A stretch of DNA of 55,473 nucleotides from Lautropia sp. (GCA_030528325.1 JAUMZD010000020.1:1-55473); one strand, 5' to 3'; positions 46,141-55,473 are shown, counted from the stretch's first letter. The notes: generated by a model not told the origin, from the sequence alone. Translations and numbers: made by a program.

Positions 46141-46306
46141 CCCCGCGAAAGCCCCTCTGGGCGTGCAGAACAAGGCGCCAGGCCCGCAGCATCCTGGATG
46201 GCTTCAAGGGGTTGGCAACGGTGCGCCGGTATGTAAGGCGTACGAAGCTGCGCGCCCGGAGGAGCTTTCGCGGGGCCGATTTTCGCCGTCGCGATTCCTG
46301 GCGCCC
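46141..46306. repeat. Variant palindromic element sharing one end with the 165-bp family
   Basis: The right part (46264-46306) matches the right end of copy 3 for about 40 bp (CGGGGCCGATTTTCGCCGTC, then CGCGATTCCTG). The rest does not match the family. It forms its own palindrome: 46141-46168 pairs with 46248-46275 over 28 positions with one mismatch and two G-T pairs (core CCCCGCGAAAGC/GCTTTCGCGGGG). It occupies most of the gap between the AraC gene and the glyoxalase-fold gene. Confidence 0.7.
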
Positions 46307-46414
46307 AGGCGTCTGGTGCCTGGCGGTTGCTGCCTCTGCAATCCATGACAAATGCTGGCGCTCGGTCTGGCGTAGTCTTGGGAGACTCTGAACATCTGAA
46401 CAAGGAGCAGCACG

Positions 46415-46852
46415 ATGAGTTTCACCCCCTATCTGTATTTCAACGGCGATTGCGCCGAGGCCATGAGCGTCTATGCCAGGGTGTTGGGCGGCGAGGTGGT
46501 CGATCTGTACCGTTTTGCCGACATGCCGCCCGAGGAAGGGGCGCCGCCGCTGTCCGATGCCGACCGCCAGAAAGTGATGCATGCCCGCCTGGTGCACGGC
46601 GGCGGGCAGCTGATGGCGTCCGACGTCGTGGCTGGCCTGTGCGGTGGTGAGGGCTACCAGAAACCGCAGGGGATCTGGGTGGCGATCACGGCAGAGAACG
46701 CGACCGAGGGTGAACGCATCTTCAGCGCACTGGCCGAAGGGGGCACGGTGCAGATGCCTTTTGGGCCGACCTTCTTCTCCCAGGGGTTCGGACAGCTGAC
46801 CGATCGTTTCGGCATCCCGTGGATGGTGGATGTGGCGACGGCGCAGGAATGA
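46415..46852 (+). CDS. VOC/glyoxalase-fold protein, PhnB-like
   Basis: 145 residues. It opens MSFTPYLYFNGDCAEAMSVY and contains MHARLVHGGGQLMASD and MPFGPTFFSQGFGQLTDRFG, the pattern of the PhnB/3-demethylubiquinone-methyltransferase-like (DUF1428-related) group of vicinal-oxygen-chelate proteins. The enzymatic role is unknown for most members. Good ribosome-binding site (AAGGAG, 8 nt). Stop is followed after 9 nt by palindromic copy 3. Confidence 0.85.
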   Translation: MSFTPYLYFNGDCAEAMSVYARVLGGEVVDLYRFADMPPEEGAPPLSDADRQKVMHARLVHGGGQLMASDVVAGLCGGEGYQKPQGIWVAITAENATEGERIFSALAEGGTVQMPFGPTFFSQGFGQLTDRFGIPWMVDVATAQE

Positions 46853-46861
46853 GCGTCCCTG

Positions 46862-47026
46862 AGGAGCTTGGGCGGCAGGAAAGTCGCGGGCTGCAAACCG
46901 GCCGCGCCGGCCCATTTTGCACCCGCTTCTTGCCCCATGGCACCGGCTATGGGGCGGCGAATCGGGCACAAACTGCGCTTGGCGGGGCCGATTTTCGCCG
47001 TCGCGATTCCTGCCGCCCAAGGTCCT
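46862..47026 (+). repeat. 165-bp palindromic element, copy 3
   Basis: Same orientation and length as copy 2 and mostly identical to it. The central stem is CCCCATGGC, loop, GGCTATGGGG, in which one base differs from copy 2 but a G-T pair keeps the stem. Right end is slightly changed (CCGCCCAAGGTCCT). It fills the start of the gap before fhs. Confidence 0.92.
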
Positions 47027-47207
47027 CGGGCAGCTGCTGACCGGGATCGGCATCAGCATCAGCATCAGGGGCAGTGGTATGCTGCTCGGCATGCCGGCTG
47101 GCACGCGGGCATCACCGGGGTTGCCAGCTGGCCTGATCTGGGAGCCTGGGCTGCGGGCGATCGCCGCAAGTGTCCCCGTGTCTTCCCGTCACCTCATGGA
47201 GTGCATC

Positions 47208-48881
47208 ATGCCCACCGATATCGAGATTGCCCAGCAGGCCCGTTTGCAGCGCATCAGCCTGATCGCCGACAAGGTCGGGATTCCGGGGGAGGCGCTAGAA
47301 CCTTACGGGCATCACAAGGCCAAGGTCTCGCTCGATTACCTGGAAAAACTGCCCGCACGTCCCGAGGCGCGCCTGATCCTGGTGACGGCCATCAGCCCGA
47401 CGCCGGCGGGTGAGGGCAAGACGACGACCGTGGTCGGGCTGGGCGATGCGCTGAACCGGATCGGCAAGCGGGCGATGATCTGCCTGCGCGAGCCTTCGAT
47501 GGGGCCGGTATTCGGCCTGAAGGGCGGCGCTGCCGGTGGCGGCCATGCGCAGGTGGTGCCGATGGAGGACATCAACCTGCATTTCACCGGGGATTTTGCC
47601 GCCATCAGCATGGCCCACAACCTGCTGGCGGCGGCCATCGACAACCACATCCATCAGGGCAATGCGCTGGACATCGACCCGAGCCGCGTCAGCTGGAAGC
47701 GGGTGGTGGACGTGAACGATCGCGCCCTGCGTCAGATCGTGGTGGGGCTGGGCGGGCCGGTCAACGGCCAGGCGCGCGAGGATGGGTTCGACATCGTCGT
47801 GGCTTCCGAGGTGATGGCGATCTTCTGTCTGGCGACGTCGCTGATGGCGTTGCGCGAGCGGCTGGGCGACATCGTGTTCGGGCTCGACCGCCAGGGCAAC
47901 CCACTGCATGCACGGCAGCTGAAGGTGCATGGCGCGATGGCGGCGTTGTTGAAGGATGCGATCAAGCCCAATCTCGTGCAGACGCTTGAGCACAACCCGG
48001 CATTCGTGCATGGAGGCCCCTTTGCCAATATTGCGCATGGCTGCAATTCGGTGATCGCCACGCAGGCGGCGATGAAGCTGGCCGATTATGTGGTGACGGA
48101 GGCGGGCTTCGGTGCCGATCTCGGGGCCGAGAAATTCCTCGACATCAAATGTCGCAAGACGGGTCTGTGGCCCAGTGCCTGTGTGGTGGTGGCCACCGTG
48201 CGGGCGCTGAAGTTTCATGGCGGGGTGCCCGTGCACGAGCTGGGCGCCGAGAATCTGGATGCGCTCTCGGGTGGGATGGTGAATCTGGTGCGCCATGTGC
48301 GCAACATGCGTGAGCACTTCGGATTGCCCGTGGTGGTGGCCATCAACCGCTTCACGGCCGACACCGAAGCGGAATTGCGGCTGATCCGCGAACGGATGCA
48401 GGCACTGGGCGTGAACGTCGTGTTGAGCGAGCACTGGGCCAGAGGGGGCGAGGGGGCCGAGGCGCTCGCGCACGAGGTGGTGCGACTGGCCGCGGGCGAC
48501 GCATCGGTGCCGCGCCATGTCTACCCGGACGAGATGCCGTTGTGGGACAAGCTGAAGGCGGTGGCGCAGAAGATTTACGGGGCTGCGGACATCACGGCAC
48601 CGCCCAAGGTGCGCCAGCAGATCGAGGCCTGGCAGGCAGCCGGCTATGGGCATCATCCGGTCTGTGTGGCAAAGACCCAGAGCAGCTTTTCCACCGACCC
48701 CTCACTGAAGGGGGCGCCGGAAGGGCATGTGGTGGCCGTGCGGGAGGTGCGTCTGGCCGCCGGGGCGCAATTCATCGTGATGATCTGCGGCGACCTGATG
48801 ACGATGCCGGGTCTGCCCAGAAAACCGGCGGCCGAGAACATCGACGTGGATGCCGACGGCAGGATCATCGGCCTGTTCTGA
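47208..48881 (+). CDS. fhs: Formate-tetrahydrofolate ligase
   Basis: 557 residues, the usual length. It makes 10-formyl-THF from formate, THF and ATP. The P-loop is [10 protein letters not shown] (about residue 65), then [35 protein letters not shown]-type [15 protein letters not shown] and [19 protein letters not shown] 47208 has GGAG 6 nt upstream; the frame is open far upstream only through palindromic copy 3. No folD or purU is nearby. The 181 bp before the gene include a short GCATCA tandem repeat (47049-47067) and a TATGCT -10-like box, with no riboswitch that I recognise. Confidence 0.95.
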   Translation: MPTDIEIAQQARLQRISLIADKVGIPGEALEPYGHHKAKVSLDYLEKLPARPEARLILVTAISPTPAGEGKTTTVVGLGDALNRIGKRAMICLREPSMGPVFGLKGGAAGGGHAQVVPMEDINLHFTGDFAAISMAHNLLAAAIDNHIHQGNALDIDPSRVSWKRVVDVNDRALRQIVVGLGGPVNGQAREDGFDIVVASEVMAIFCLATSLMALRERLGDIVFGLDRQGNPLHARQLKVHGAMAALLKDAIKPNLVQTLEHNPAFVHGGPFANIAHGCNSVIATQAAMKLADYVVTEAGFGADLGAEKFLDIKCRKTGLWPSACVVVATVRALKFHGGVPVHELGAENLDALSGGMVNLVRHVRNMREHFGLPVVVAINRFTADTEAELRLIRERMQALGVNVVLSEHWARGGEGAEALAHEVVRLAAGDASVPRHVYPDEMPLWDKLKAVAQKIYGAADITAPPKVRQQIEAWQAAGYGHHPVCVAKTQSSFSTDPSLKGAPEGHVVAVREVRLAAGAQFIVMICGDLMTMPGLPRKPAAENIDVDADGRIIGLF

Positions 48882-49065
48882 AAACTGGTTTGCTGCCATA
48901 TCAGTTTGCCTGTCTGAACCCATCATGGGTGGGCAGCAGGATCCGTCCGACGGTGGGCACGCCTCCCTCATGAGAAAAGCATCTAAGCAAATGAATTTTC
49001 AACGGGCCTGACAAGGCACAATCGGCGGTCATCAACCGATTCTTTTTGCACGGAGCCTCGTTGCG

Positions 49066-49623
49066 ATGACCCAGTCCACCGAACAGAAACCTGCCGATAC
49101 CGTCAAGGCCTATCTGAGGCCGATCGACCGCGAGGGCTTGCTGGCCTTTGCCGAAAAGGGACGCAACAACCCCGGTGCACGGGGCACCAACAAGGTGCAT
49201 ACCGTGATGGAAGGGCAGTACCGCTCACTCAGTTACGTGGGCAACCATCAACCCGTGGTGGTCGACGAGCCGCTGCATCTCTTTGGTGAAGACACGGCGC
49301 CGGCGCCGGGTGAAGTGGTGCTGTCGGCGCTGGGCGCGTGCCTGGCGGTCGGCATCACGGCGGTGGCCACGCTGCGTCAGGTCAGGCTCTCGAAGCTGGA
49401 GCTGTTTCTGGAAGGGGATATCGGCAACCCGGCCGCCTGGGGGGCGGGAGGGGCCGAGAAACAGCCCACCGAGATGGGTTTTCAAGCCGTCCGCGTGCGT
49501 GTCGTGGTGGAGGGTGATGCCAGCCGGAAGGCGCTGGATGACATCGTGCAACACGCCAACTTCTATTCGCCGGTGGGCAACACGATCCGCAACCCGGTGC
49601 CGATGACGGTCGAGCTGGCCTGA
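49066..49623 (+). CDS. OsmC-family protein with a single cysteine
   Basis: 185 residues. OsmC fold recognised from GEVVLSALGACLAVGITAVA, LELFLEGDI, RVRVVVEGDASRKALDDIV and SPVGNTIRNPVPM. OsmC/Ohr peroxidases use two cysteines; here only Cys92 exists, and the place of the second is a Tyr-Ser (NFYSPVGNT). It is therefore not a classical thiol peroxidase and may bind a ligand or act with an external reductant. First gene of the cluster reaching 55422; 69 nt separate it from the next gene. Confidence 0.85.
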   Translation: MTQSTEQKPADTVKAYLRPIDREGLLAFAEKGRNNPGARGTNKVHTVMEGQYRSLSYVGNHQPVVVDEPLHLFGEDTAPAPGEVVLSALGACLAVGITAVATLRQVRLSKLELFLEGDIGNPAAWGAGGAEKQPTEMGFQAVRVRVVVEGDASRKALDDIVQHANFYSPVGNTIRNPVPMTVELA

Positions 49624-49692
49624 ACGGCCTGAGCATCGGGGTGATCGTCCCCGGGGAAGTTCACGAACGTCACGAATCAGCGAGGGCTGCGC

Positions 49693-50904
49693 ATGTCGAT
49701 CACTGCAGAAGAAAGGAGGCAGGCACCGTGCCTGTCGGCGCACGCGCGACCGGTGGCGGGGCAGGGGGCGGCTTCATCCGGCCGGGGGATGCCGCCCCGT
49801 CCGGGCGCCGCTGCCATGCTGGCCGCTGTTCGACAGCTGGCCGATGGGCCGCTGGCCGGGCAGGCCGAAGCCATCGACCAGTCGGGTCTTTATCCGGAGA
49901 CGATCCTGCGCCAGCTGGGGTCGGTGGGCGCCTATCGTGCCCACCTGGGCGGGGCGGATCAGCAGCCGGATTATGCGGCGGCCATCGGTGCCATCGCCGA
50001 GGTGTCACGGGTCTGTGCCTCGACGGGTTTCATGGTGTGGTGCCAGCTGGCCTGTGCCATGTATCTGGCGCGTTCGGGCAACACGGCGCTGCACGGCGAC
50101 ACGCTGGCCCGGCTGGCCGGGGGAGAGATCCTGGGCGGAACCGGACTCAGCAATCCGATGAAGAGCCTGGCCGGCATCGAGCCGCTGGCCCTGCGGGCAC
50201 GGCAGGACGGTGAGGATTTCATCGTCGATGGCACGCTGCCCTGGGTCAGCAACCTGGGGCCGGATCATGTGTTCTGCGCGGTGGCCGGCGTGGAGACGGC
50301 CGAGGGGCCTGTCGAGATGATGTTCGTGGCCGGTTGTGCCGACGAAGGTGTCGAGATGCGGCCCTGTCCGGATTTTTCGGGGATGGCGGGCACAGGCACC
50401 TGGGGGCTGCGTTTCAGCGCATATCGTGTGCGTCCACAGGCCGTGGTGGCCTTCCCGGCCCGTCCTTTCATCGCGGGCATCCGCAGTGCGTTCGTGTTGC
50501 TGCAATGTGGCATGGGCTGGGGGGTCACGCAGGGGGCCATCGATTCGATGTGGGCCGTGGAGTCGCAGCTGGGGCATGTGAACCAGTTTCTGGAAGACCG
50601 GCCCGAGGATCTTCAGGCCGAACTGGATGCGTTGAAGGCGAGAACCCTGGTATTGGCCGACACGCCCTACGAACGTCGTGATGCCTTCTTCGTCGATGTG
50701 CTGGATGTGCGTGCCCATGCGGCAGAGCTGGCGCTGCGGGCGGCACAGTCGGCGCTGATGCATCAGGGCGCACGCGGTTATCTGATGCGCTCGGCGGTTC
50801 AGCGTCGGGTGCGGGAGTCGCATTTCGTGGCGATCGTCTCGCCTGCCATCAAACATATCCGAAAGGAAATTGCGCGCCTGAGCGCCGACAGGATTCCGTC
50901 ATGA
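49693..50904 (+). CDS. Acyl-CoA-dehydrogenase-like flavoprotein
   Basis: 403 residues. The fold is seen from [30 protein letters not shown] (flavin-binding strand region), [33 protein letters not shown] and the C-terminal helix [19 protein letters not shown]. The usual catalytic-Glu region, YEGTNEIQR, is replaced by [11 protein letters not shown], so alpha-beta dehydrogenation of acyl-CoA is doubtful. Flavin monooxygenases such as DszC/SfnC belong to this superfamily, and that is a possible role. An N-terminal extension of about 35 residues is Pro/Ala-rich. It ends in an ATGA overlap with the next gene. Confidence 0.8.
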   Translation: MSITAEERRQAPCLSAHARPVAGQGAASSGRGMPPRPGAAAMLAAVRQLADGPLAGQAEAIDQSGLYPETILRQLGSVGAYRAHLGGADQQPDYAAAIGAIAEVSRVCASTGFMVWCQLACAMYLARSGNTALHGDTLARLAGGEILGGTGLSNPMKSLAGIEPLALRARQDGEDFIVDGTLPWVSNLGPDHVFCAVAGVETAEGPVEMMFVAGCADEGVEMRPCPDFSGMAGTGTWGLRFSAYRVRPQAVVAFPARPFIAGIRSAFVLLQCGMGWGVTQGAIDSMWAVESQLGHVNQFLEDRPEDLQAELDALKARTLVLADTPYERRDAFFVDVLDVRAHAAELALRAAQSALMHQGARGYLMRSAVQRRVRESHFVAIVSPAIKHIRKEIARLSADRIPS

Positions 50905-52172
50905 CAGGCTCCGAAGCGCCGTGGCGCCAGTACCTCTGCCGCGCCTGCGGACTGATCTACGACGAGGCGCAGGGAGATCCGGACAGTGGCCTGCCGCCGG
51001 GCACCCGCTTCGAGGACATCCCGGATGACTGGGTCTGCCCGTTGTGCGGTGTCTCGAAGGCCGATTTCGAGCTGCTCGAGTCACCACCGGCGGCCTCGAC
51101 TGGCTCAAGCGCGTCAGGCACGAACGCGTCGCCATGCCGGCGGGGCGCGGGCGCTGTCCATCGCGCCGATGGTGCCGGGGTGGTCGTCGTCGGCGCCGGT
51201 CACGCGGGGTGGCAGATGGTGAAGGCGCTGCGCGAGCGCGATGTCGAATGCCCGATCACGCTGGTGTCGGCCGATGCCGCCGATGTCTATGACAAACCGA
51301 TGCTGTCGGTGGCTTTCAGCCGGCAGCTGACGCCGGAGGCGCTGGTTCGGGAAACGGGGATGGCCGCCGCCCGGCGATGGGGAATCCGGCTCCTGGCCCA
51401 TGCCCATGTCTTCGACATCGTGTCGCAGGCGCGTCGGGTGCGCACGACACGTGGCACGCTGCGCTATCAGCATCTGGTGCTGGCGCATGGGGCACGCGCG
51501 CGCGCGCATCCGGCCCTGCCAGCCGAGTCCTGCTGGCGGCTGAATGATCTGGACAGTTATCGGCGCTTCCGTCAGGCGCTGGCCCAGCCTCTGGTGCCGT
51601 CAGCGCACGTGGATGCGGACGTGATGATCGTCGGCGGCGGGCTGGTGGGCAGTGAGCTGGCCAATGACCTTGCCCTGGGCGGGTACAGCGTGCTGCTGGT
51701 CGAACGTGACACCCAGCCCCTTCCTCAGGCAAGCGCGGCCGATGCCGACGCGCTGTTGAGCGCCTGGGGCACCTTGCCGATCCGCTTCCTGGGGCAGAGC
51801 GAAGTCGGGCGGGTGGCACGAAGGGACGATGGGCTTCAGCAGGTTCATCTGCTGGATGGGCGCCGCTTTCGGGTCAGGCAGGTGGTATCGGCGCTGGGGG
51901 TCACGCCGCCCTCGCGTCTGGCCACCCGGCTCGGTCTGTCCTGGCATGACGGCATCGTGGTCGATGCACAGGATCTGTCGACCGGTGTGGCGAATGTTCA
52001 CGCACTGGGCGACTGCATCAGCATCGATGGTGTGGCCAGCCGTTTCATCGAGCCCATTGCCCGACAGGCTGCGCTGATCGCTGACAAGATCGTCATGGGC
52101 CGTTTCACGCCCTATCAGCAGCGTCAGGTGCCGGTTCGGGTCAAGACCTCGTCCTATCCCTTCAATCTCTGA
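50901..52172 (+). CDS. Rubredoxin fused to NAD(P)H-dependent rubredoxin reductase
   Basis: 423 residues. Residues 10-55 are a complete rubredoxin with Cys13, Cys16, Cys46 and Cys49 binding iron (CRACG, CPLCG). After a Ser/Gly-rich linker the FAD domain begins ([11 protein letters not shown], about 94-104), followed by the NAD site ([16 protein letters not shown]) and the late FAD motif VHALGDC. Such a fusion passes electrons from NAD(P)H through FAD to its own iron centre and on to a partner, most likely the flavoprotein encoded just upstream, whose stop overlaps this ATG. Alkane-type monooxygenases also use this arrangement, but none is here. Confidence 0.93.
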   Translation: MTGSEAPWRQYLCRACGLIYDEAQGDPDSGLPPGTRFEDIPDDWVCPLCGVSKADFELLESPPAASTGSSASGTNASPCRRGAGAVHRADGAGVVVVGAGHAGWQMVKALRERDVECPITLVSADAADVYDKPMLSVAFSRQLTPEALVRETGMAAARRWGIRLLAHAHVFDIVSQARRVRTTRGTLRYQHLVLAHGARARAHPALPAESCWRLNDLDSYRRFRQALAQPLVPSAHVDADVMIVGGGLVGSELANDLALGGYSVLLVERDTQPLPQASAADADALLSAWGTLPIRFLGQSEVGRVARRDDGLQQVHLLDGRRFRVRQVVSALGVTPPSRLATRLGLSWHDGIVVDAQDLSTGVANVHALGDCISIDGVASRFIEPIARQAALIADKIVMGRFTPYQQRQVPVRVKTSSYPFNL

Positions 52173-52197
52173 ACGTCCTGCAGCCAGGAACATGCCG

Positions 52198-53595
52198 ATG
52201 ACAGATTCCGGTTCATCCGTTTCGCCTGATGATGATGGCACGCCGCTCAGGCTGTCATGCCGATGCGGGCTGCACAGGCTGAGTCTGAATGCGCCACCTT
52301 GCCAGCACGACACCGATGCCCGCCTGCAGGCCGACAGTGAAGATCATGCGCGCGCGCTGCTCGAAGCCTCGCTTCTCAAGGCGCTGTTTCCGCACGATGA
52401 ACTGCGCCGGCGCTTGCTGCGTGCGGTGGGTGGCCAGACGGTCATGGCGGCCATGGCCAGTGTGGTGCCGGTTGCATCGCTTCAGGCCATGATCCATGAG
52501 CGGGCCGAGCCGGAGCGAAGGGACCTGAAAGTCGGGTTCCTGCCGATCACCTGTGCCACACCGCTGATCATGGCCGAGATCAATGGCTACTATCAGGAAG
52601 AGGGGCTGAAGGTTCAGCTCCTCAAGCACACAGCCTTCGGGCTGGTGCGTGACCGGCTCATCAATGGCGAGCTGCAGGGAGGGCTGATGCTGGCCACGAT
52701 GCCGTTGGCTGCCTCGATGGGCCTGGGCTCACCGCCGACGCCATTGCGTGTGGCGATGATCGAGAATGTCAACGGCATTGCCTTGGTGATGGCTCTGAAG
52801 CACCGGCACAACCGGGATCCGCGGAACTGGCGGGGCATGCGCTTCGCGATTCCGCTCGAATACTCGGTGCAGAACCTGATGCTGCGATATTACCTGGCCG
52901 AGGCAGGTCTTGACCCGGATCGGGACGTGCAGATCCGGGTGGTGGTGCCGACCGAATTCGTCTCCAACCTGCGGGCCGGCAACATCGACGGCTTCGTCGG
53001 CGCCGATCCGTTGAATCAACGGGCCGTCTTCGAGGAGGCCGGTTTCTTCCAGCTGCACATGAGTCAGCTCTGGCACGGGCATCCCTGCTGCTCCTTCAGT
53101 GTGGCCGAGCCTTTCATCGAGCAGCATCCGAACGCGTTTGCCGCCCTGTTGCGGGCTGCGCTGAAAGGCTCCGCCTATGCGCGTGGTGGTGAGCATCGTC
53201 GTGCCATTGCCCGCGAGCTGGCCCGCCCGCAGTATCTGAACCAGCCGGAGATCGTCGTCCGTCAGGCGCTCGTGGGCCGCTTCGCCGACGGTCTGGGCAA
53301 TGTGGTGGACATGCCCGAGCGTGTCGAGTTCAACCCGATTCCCTGGGACAGCATGGCGATCTGGATGCTGACGCAACTGAAGCGCTGGGGGTATGTCAAG
53401 GGCGATGTGGATTATGCCGCGCTGGCCAAACAGGTGTTTCTGCTGACGGATGCCGAACGGGCGATGAAGGCCCTGGGCCAGCCATGGCCAGCACACCTGT
53501 ACGAGCGTTTCGAGGTGATGGGCAAGCCTTTCGATGCGCGCTCGCCGCAGGCCTACCTGCGCAGCTTCGACCCGGCAGGAAGGAGGGCGCCATGA
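52198..53595 (+). CDS. NrtA/CmpA-type ABC transporter substrate-binding protein
   Basis: 465 residues. The N-terminus holds a CRCG motif and a second Cys, then a twin-arginine signal (RRRLLRAVGGQTVMAAMASV, about 74-95), so the protein is probably exported folded. The mature part has the NrtA/SsuA fold: KVGFLPITCATPLIMAE, GLVRDRLINGELQGGLMLA, FAIPLEYSVQNLMLRYYLAE and IDGFVGADPLNQRAVFE. Nitrate, bicarbonate, cyanate or a sulfonate are all possible ligands. ATG 52198 has AGGA 8 nt upstream; the ATG at 52192 is only 2 nt from it. Ends in ATGA overlap with the permease gene. Confidence 0.88.
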   Translation: MTDSGSSVSPDDDGTPLRLSCRCGLHRLSLNAPPCQHDTDARLQADSEDHARALLEASLLKALFPHDELRRRLLRAVGGQTVMAAMASVVPVASLQAMIHERAEPERRDLKVGFLPITCATPLIMAEINGYYQEEGLKVQLLKHTAFGLVRDRLINGELQGGLMLATMPLAASMGLGSPPTPLRVAMIENVNGIALVMALKHRHNRDPRNWRGMRFAIPLEYSVQNLMLRYYLAEAGLDPDRDVQIRVVVPTEFVSNLRAGNIDGFVGADPLNQRAVFEEAGFFQLHMSQLWHGHPCCSFSVAEPFIEQHPNAFAALLRAALKGSAYARGGEHRRAIARELARPQYLNQPEIVVRQALVGRFADGLGNVVDMPERVEFNPIPWDSMAIWMLTQLKRWGYVKGDVDYAALAKQVFLLTDAERAMKALGQPWPAHLYERFEVMGKPFDARSPQAYLRSFDPAGRRAP

Positions 53596-54512
53596 CGAGA
53601 GGTGTTCGGGAATCGTTGAAGGCGGCCTTGCTGTCGGTGCTGGTGTTCGTGCTGTTCGTGGGCATCTGGGGCTGGTTGACGCGTCCGCAGGTGCAGCGGG
53701 TGGCCGACATGACGCCGCAGCAGATCGAGTATGCGCAGCTGATGGGCAAGCTGCCCGAAGACCCGGCCCGGCTGGCTGCGATCATCCGGGCAGGTGAGGG
53801 CGTGGCCGGCGCCGTACCCTTGCGCGCGGCGGGGGGCTTTCCGACGCCTGCGGAGACAGGGGCGGCTTTCGTGCGTCAGCTGAGCGATCCCTTCCGTGAC
53901 AATGGCCCCAATGACAAGGGGATCGCGTGGCAGCTGGGGGCTTCGCTGCTGCGGGTGGCCGCCGGCTTCGGTCTTGCCGTGCTGGTGGCCCTGCCGCTGG
54001 GTTTCCTGATCGGCATGAGTCCGCTGGCGAGCCGCGCGCTTCATCCTTTCATCCAGGTGCTCAAGCCGATCTCGCCGCTGGCCTGGATGCCGATTGCCCT
54101 GTTCACCATCAAGGATGCATCGGCTTCGGCCATTTTCGTGATCTTCATCTGCTCGATCTGGCCGATGCTGGTCAACACGGCCTTTGGCGTGGCCCATGTC
54201 CGCCGGGAGTGGTTGAACGTTGCCCGGACACTGGAAGTGGGCCTGTGGCGGCGCATCGTCCACGTGATCCTGCCTGCGGCGGCGCCGACCCTGCTGACGG
54301 GGATGCGCATCAGCATGGGGATCGCCTGGCTGGTGATCGTGGCGGCCGAGATGCTGGTGGGGGGCACGGGCATCGGTTATTTCGTCTGGAACGAATGGAA
54401 CAATTTTGCCCTGGCCAACGTGATCTTCGCCATCGTGGTGATCGGTCTGGTGGGCATGTTGCTCGACACCCTGTTTGCAAGAGCACAGAAGGCGGTGACC
54501 TATGTCGAATGA
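53592..54512 (+). CDS. ABC transporter permease, nitrate/sulfonate/taurine type
   Basis: 306 residues. One N-terminal helix, a periplasmic loop of about 75 residues, then five helices typical of the SsuC/NrtB group. The cytoplasmic EAA-like loop is RREWLNVARTLEVGLWRRIVHVILPAAAPTLLTGMRIS in sequence order (given by position, residues about 206-243) and the membrane part continues with IAWLVIVAAEMLVGGTGIG. The ATG overlaps the receptor stop by 4 nt, AAGGAGGG upstream. The large first loop is longer than in SsuC. Confidence 0.92.
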   Translation: MTRGVRESLKAALLSVLVFVLFVGIWGWLTRPQVQRVADMTPQQIEYAQLMGKLPEDPARLAAIIRAGEGVAGAVPLRAAGGFPTPAETGAAFVRQLSDPFRDNGPNDKGIAWQLGASLLRVAAGFGLAVLVALPLGFLIGMSPLASRALHPFIQVLKPISPLAWMPIALFTIKDASASAIFVIFICSIWPMLVNTAFGVAHVRREWLNVARTLEVGLWRRIVHVILPAAAPTLLTGMRISMGIAWLVIVAAEMLVGGTGIGYFVWNEWNNFALANVIFAIVVIGLVGMLLDTLFARAQKAVTYVE

Positions 54513-55422
54513 GCGCCATGAGGTGTCGGCGGCGGAGGGTGCCTGCATGAGCCTGCCGGCGCATGCGCCCTTCCTGACGGTGACGTCGCTGTCGAAAACC
54601 TATCCGGACGCCCGCATGCCGGTTTTCGAGGGGGTGAATTTTTCGATTGGACGAGGTGAATTCATCTGCGTGATCGGACATTCCGGTTGCGGCAAGACGA
54701 CGATCCTGAACGTGCTGGCCGGGCTGGAGACCGCGAGCAGCGGTGAGGTCAGGATGGACGGGCAGCCGGTGACGGGGCCGGGGCTGGCACGGGGCGTGGT
54801 CTTTCAGGGCCATGCGCTGCTGCCCTGGCTGACGGTGCGACAGAACATCGCCTTTGCCGTGCGCAGCAAATGGCCCCGATGGTCGGCCGCCCAGGTCGAT
54901 GCGCAGGTGGAAAAATACGTGAAGATGGTGGGACTGTCGGCCGCCATCGACCGCAAACCGGCGGCCCTGTCCGGCGGGATGAAACAGCGCGTGGGCATCG
55001 CCCGGGCCTTTTCGATCGAGCCCGGCATGCTGTTGCTCGATGAGCCCTTCGGCGCGCTGGATGCGCTGACCCGTGGCAACATCCAGGATGAGCTTCGGCG
55101 CATCTGCCGCGAGACCGGGCAGACCGTGTTCATGATCACGCATGATGTGGATGAGGCCATTCTGCTGGCCGACCGCATCCTGCTGATGGGCAATGGCCCG
55201 CAGGCCCGGGTGGCCGAGATCGTGCAGAACACGCTGCCGGCCGGGCGCACACGGGGCGGTCTGCACCGGGAGCCGGGCTTCTATCGCCTGCGCAATCACC
55301 TGGTGGAATTTCTGGTGTCGCGCGCCCAGCATCTGTCGATGGGGCGCGCGCCAGCCGTGCCGCCCGTCGTGGCACCGGCGCTGGACGGGGTGCTGGTGGG
55401 CGGGCCGGGCGAGGCGATCTAG
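54502..55422 (+). CDS. ABC transporter ATPase, nitrate/sulfonate type
   Basis: 306 residues. Walker A GHSGCGKTTI, signature LSGGMKQRVGIARA, Walker B MLLLDEPFGALDAL and the switch His in MITHDVDEAILLADRI. It is closest to NrtD/SsuB/TauB. Overlaps the permease gene by 11 nt; an internal ATG at 54547 with GGAGGG upstream is an alternative start. Its C-terminal tail (last 50 residues) is Pro/Gly-rich. The stop TAG is shared with the first bases of palindromic copy 4. Confidence 0.93.
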   Translation: MSNERHEVSAAEGACMSLPAHAPFLTVTSLSKTYPDARMPVFEGVNFSIGRGEFICVIGHSGCGKTTILNVLAGLETASSGEVRMDGQPVTGPGLARGVVFQGHALLPWLTVRQNIAFAVRSKWPRWSAAQVDAQVEKYVKMVGLSAAIDRKPAALSGGMKQRVGIARAFSIEPGMLLLDEPFGALDALTRGNIQDELRRICRETGQTVFMITHDVDEAILLADRILLMGNGPQARVAEIVQNTLPAGRTRGGLHREPGFYRLRNHLVEFLVSRAQHLSMGRAPAVPPVVAPALDGVLVGGPGEAI

Positions 55423-55473
55423 GAGCTTGGGCGGCAGGAAAGTCGCGGGCTGCAAACCGGCCGCGCCGGCCCA
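55421..55473 (+). repeat. 165-bp palindromic element, copy 4, cut by window end
   Basis: The 53 visible bases are identical to the start of copies 2 and 3 (AGGAGCTTGGGCGGCAGGAA...). It begins inside the TAG stop codon of the ATPase gene. Confidence 0.9.

Noticed and set aside
47028..47207. Riboswitch upstream of fhs
   Set aside because: No conserved riboswitch core that I can recognise; only a short GCATCA tandem repeat.

Overview
This is a GC-rich (mid-60s % by eye) bacterial chromosome segment. Gene content and order point to a betaproteobacterium of the order Burkholderiales: gmk-rpoZ-spoT; darP beside pmbA; suhB divergent from trmJ; ppiA-lpxH; cysS; accA-tilS; lysC then tRNA-Ser; and a periplasmic NrtA/CmpA-type protein with a Tat signal. 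A Lautropia-like organism is my guess, not something the sequence proves. I see no phage genes, transposase, CRISPR array or plasmid functions.

Layout. 1-4556: the end of a pilus (Tad) gene cluster, a lytic transglycosylase, and a sigma-54-type regulator whose ATPase motifs are degenerate. 4826-14077: a stringent-response and transcription block (relA, mog, darP, pmbA, greB, spoT, rpoZ, gmk). 14122-17757: a catalase-fold protein divergent from a cytochrome b561 and two YceI proteins. 17951-21268: an alternative spermidine pathway (carboxy(nor)spermidine dehydrogenase and decarboxylase) and an FMN reductase. 21372-28653: galactose metabolism (galT-galK-galM) divergent from galactose import (mglBAC). 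28743-34737: a tripartite RND efflux pump. 35040-46852: housekeeping genes (suhB, trmJ, lpxH, ppiA, TPR protein, cysS, accA, tilS, lysC, tRNA-Ser), then an AraC-type regulator and a glyoxalase-fold protein. 47208-48881: formate-tetrahydrofolate ligase. 49066-55422: a tightly coupled cluster of OsmC-like protein, acyl-CoA-dehydrogenase-like flavoprotein, rubredoxin-reductase fusion and a nitrate/sulfonate-type ABC importer.

Two observations stand out. (1) The catalase-fold protein has Glu at the place of the distal catalytic His and Cys at the place of the heme-ligating Tyr, while the heme-side Arg and distal Asn are kept. This Cys/Glu pair resembles chloroperoxidases and peroxygenases, which have a different fold. 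(2) A family of almost fully palindromic elements of exactly 165 bp (three complete copies, one cut by the window end, two shortened 54-68 bp forms and one variant) lies between genes. It often abuts stop codons and in one case supplies the last codons and stop of greB.

Gene boundaries are read from the sequence, ribosome-binding sites and remembered family lengths. Functions are by motif recognition; no database search was possible.
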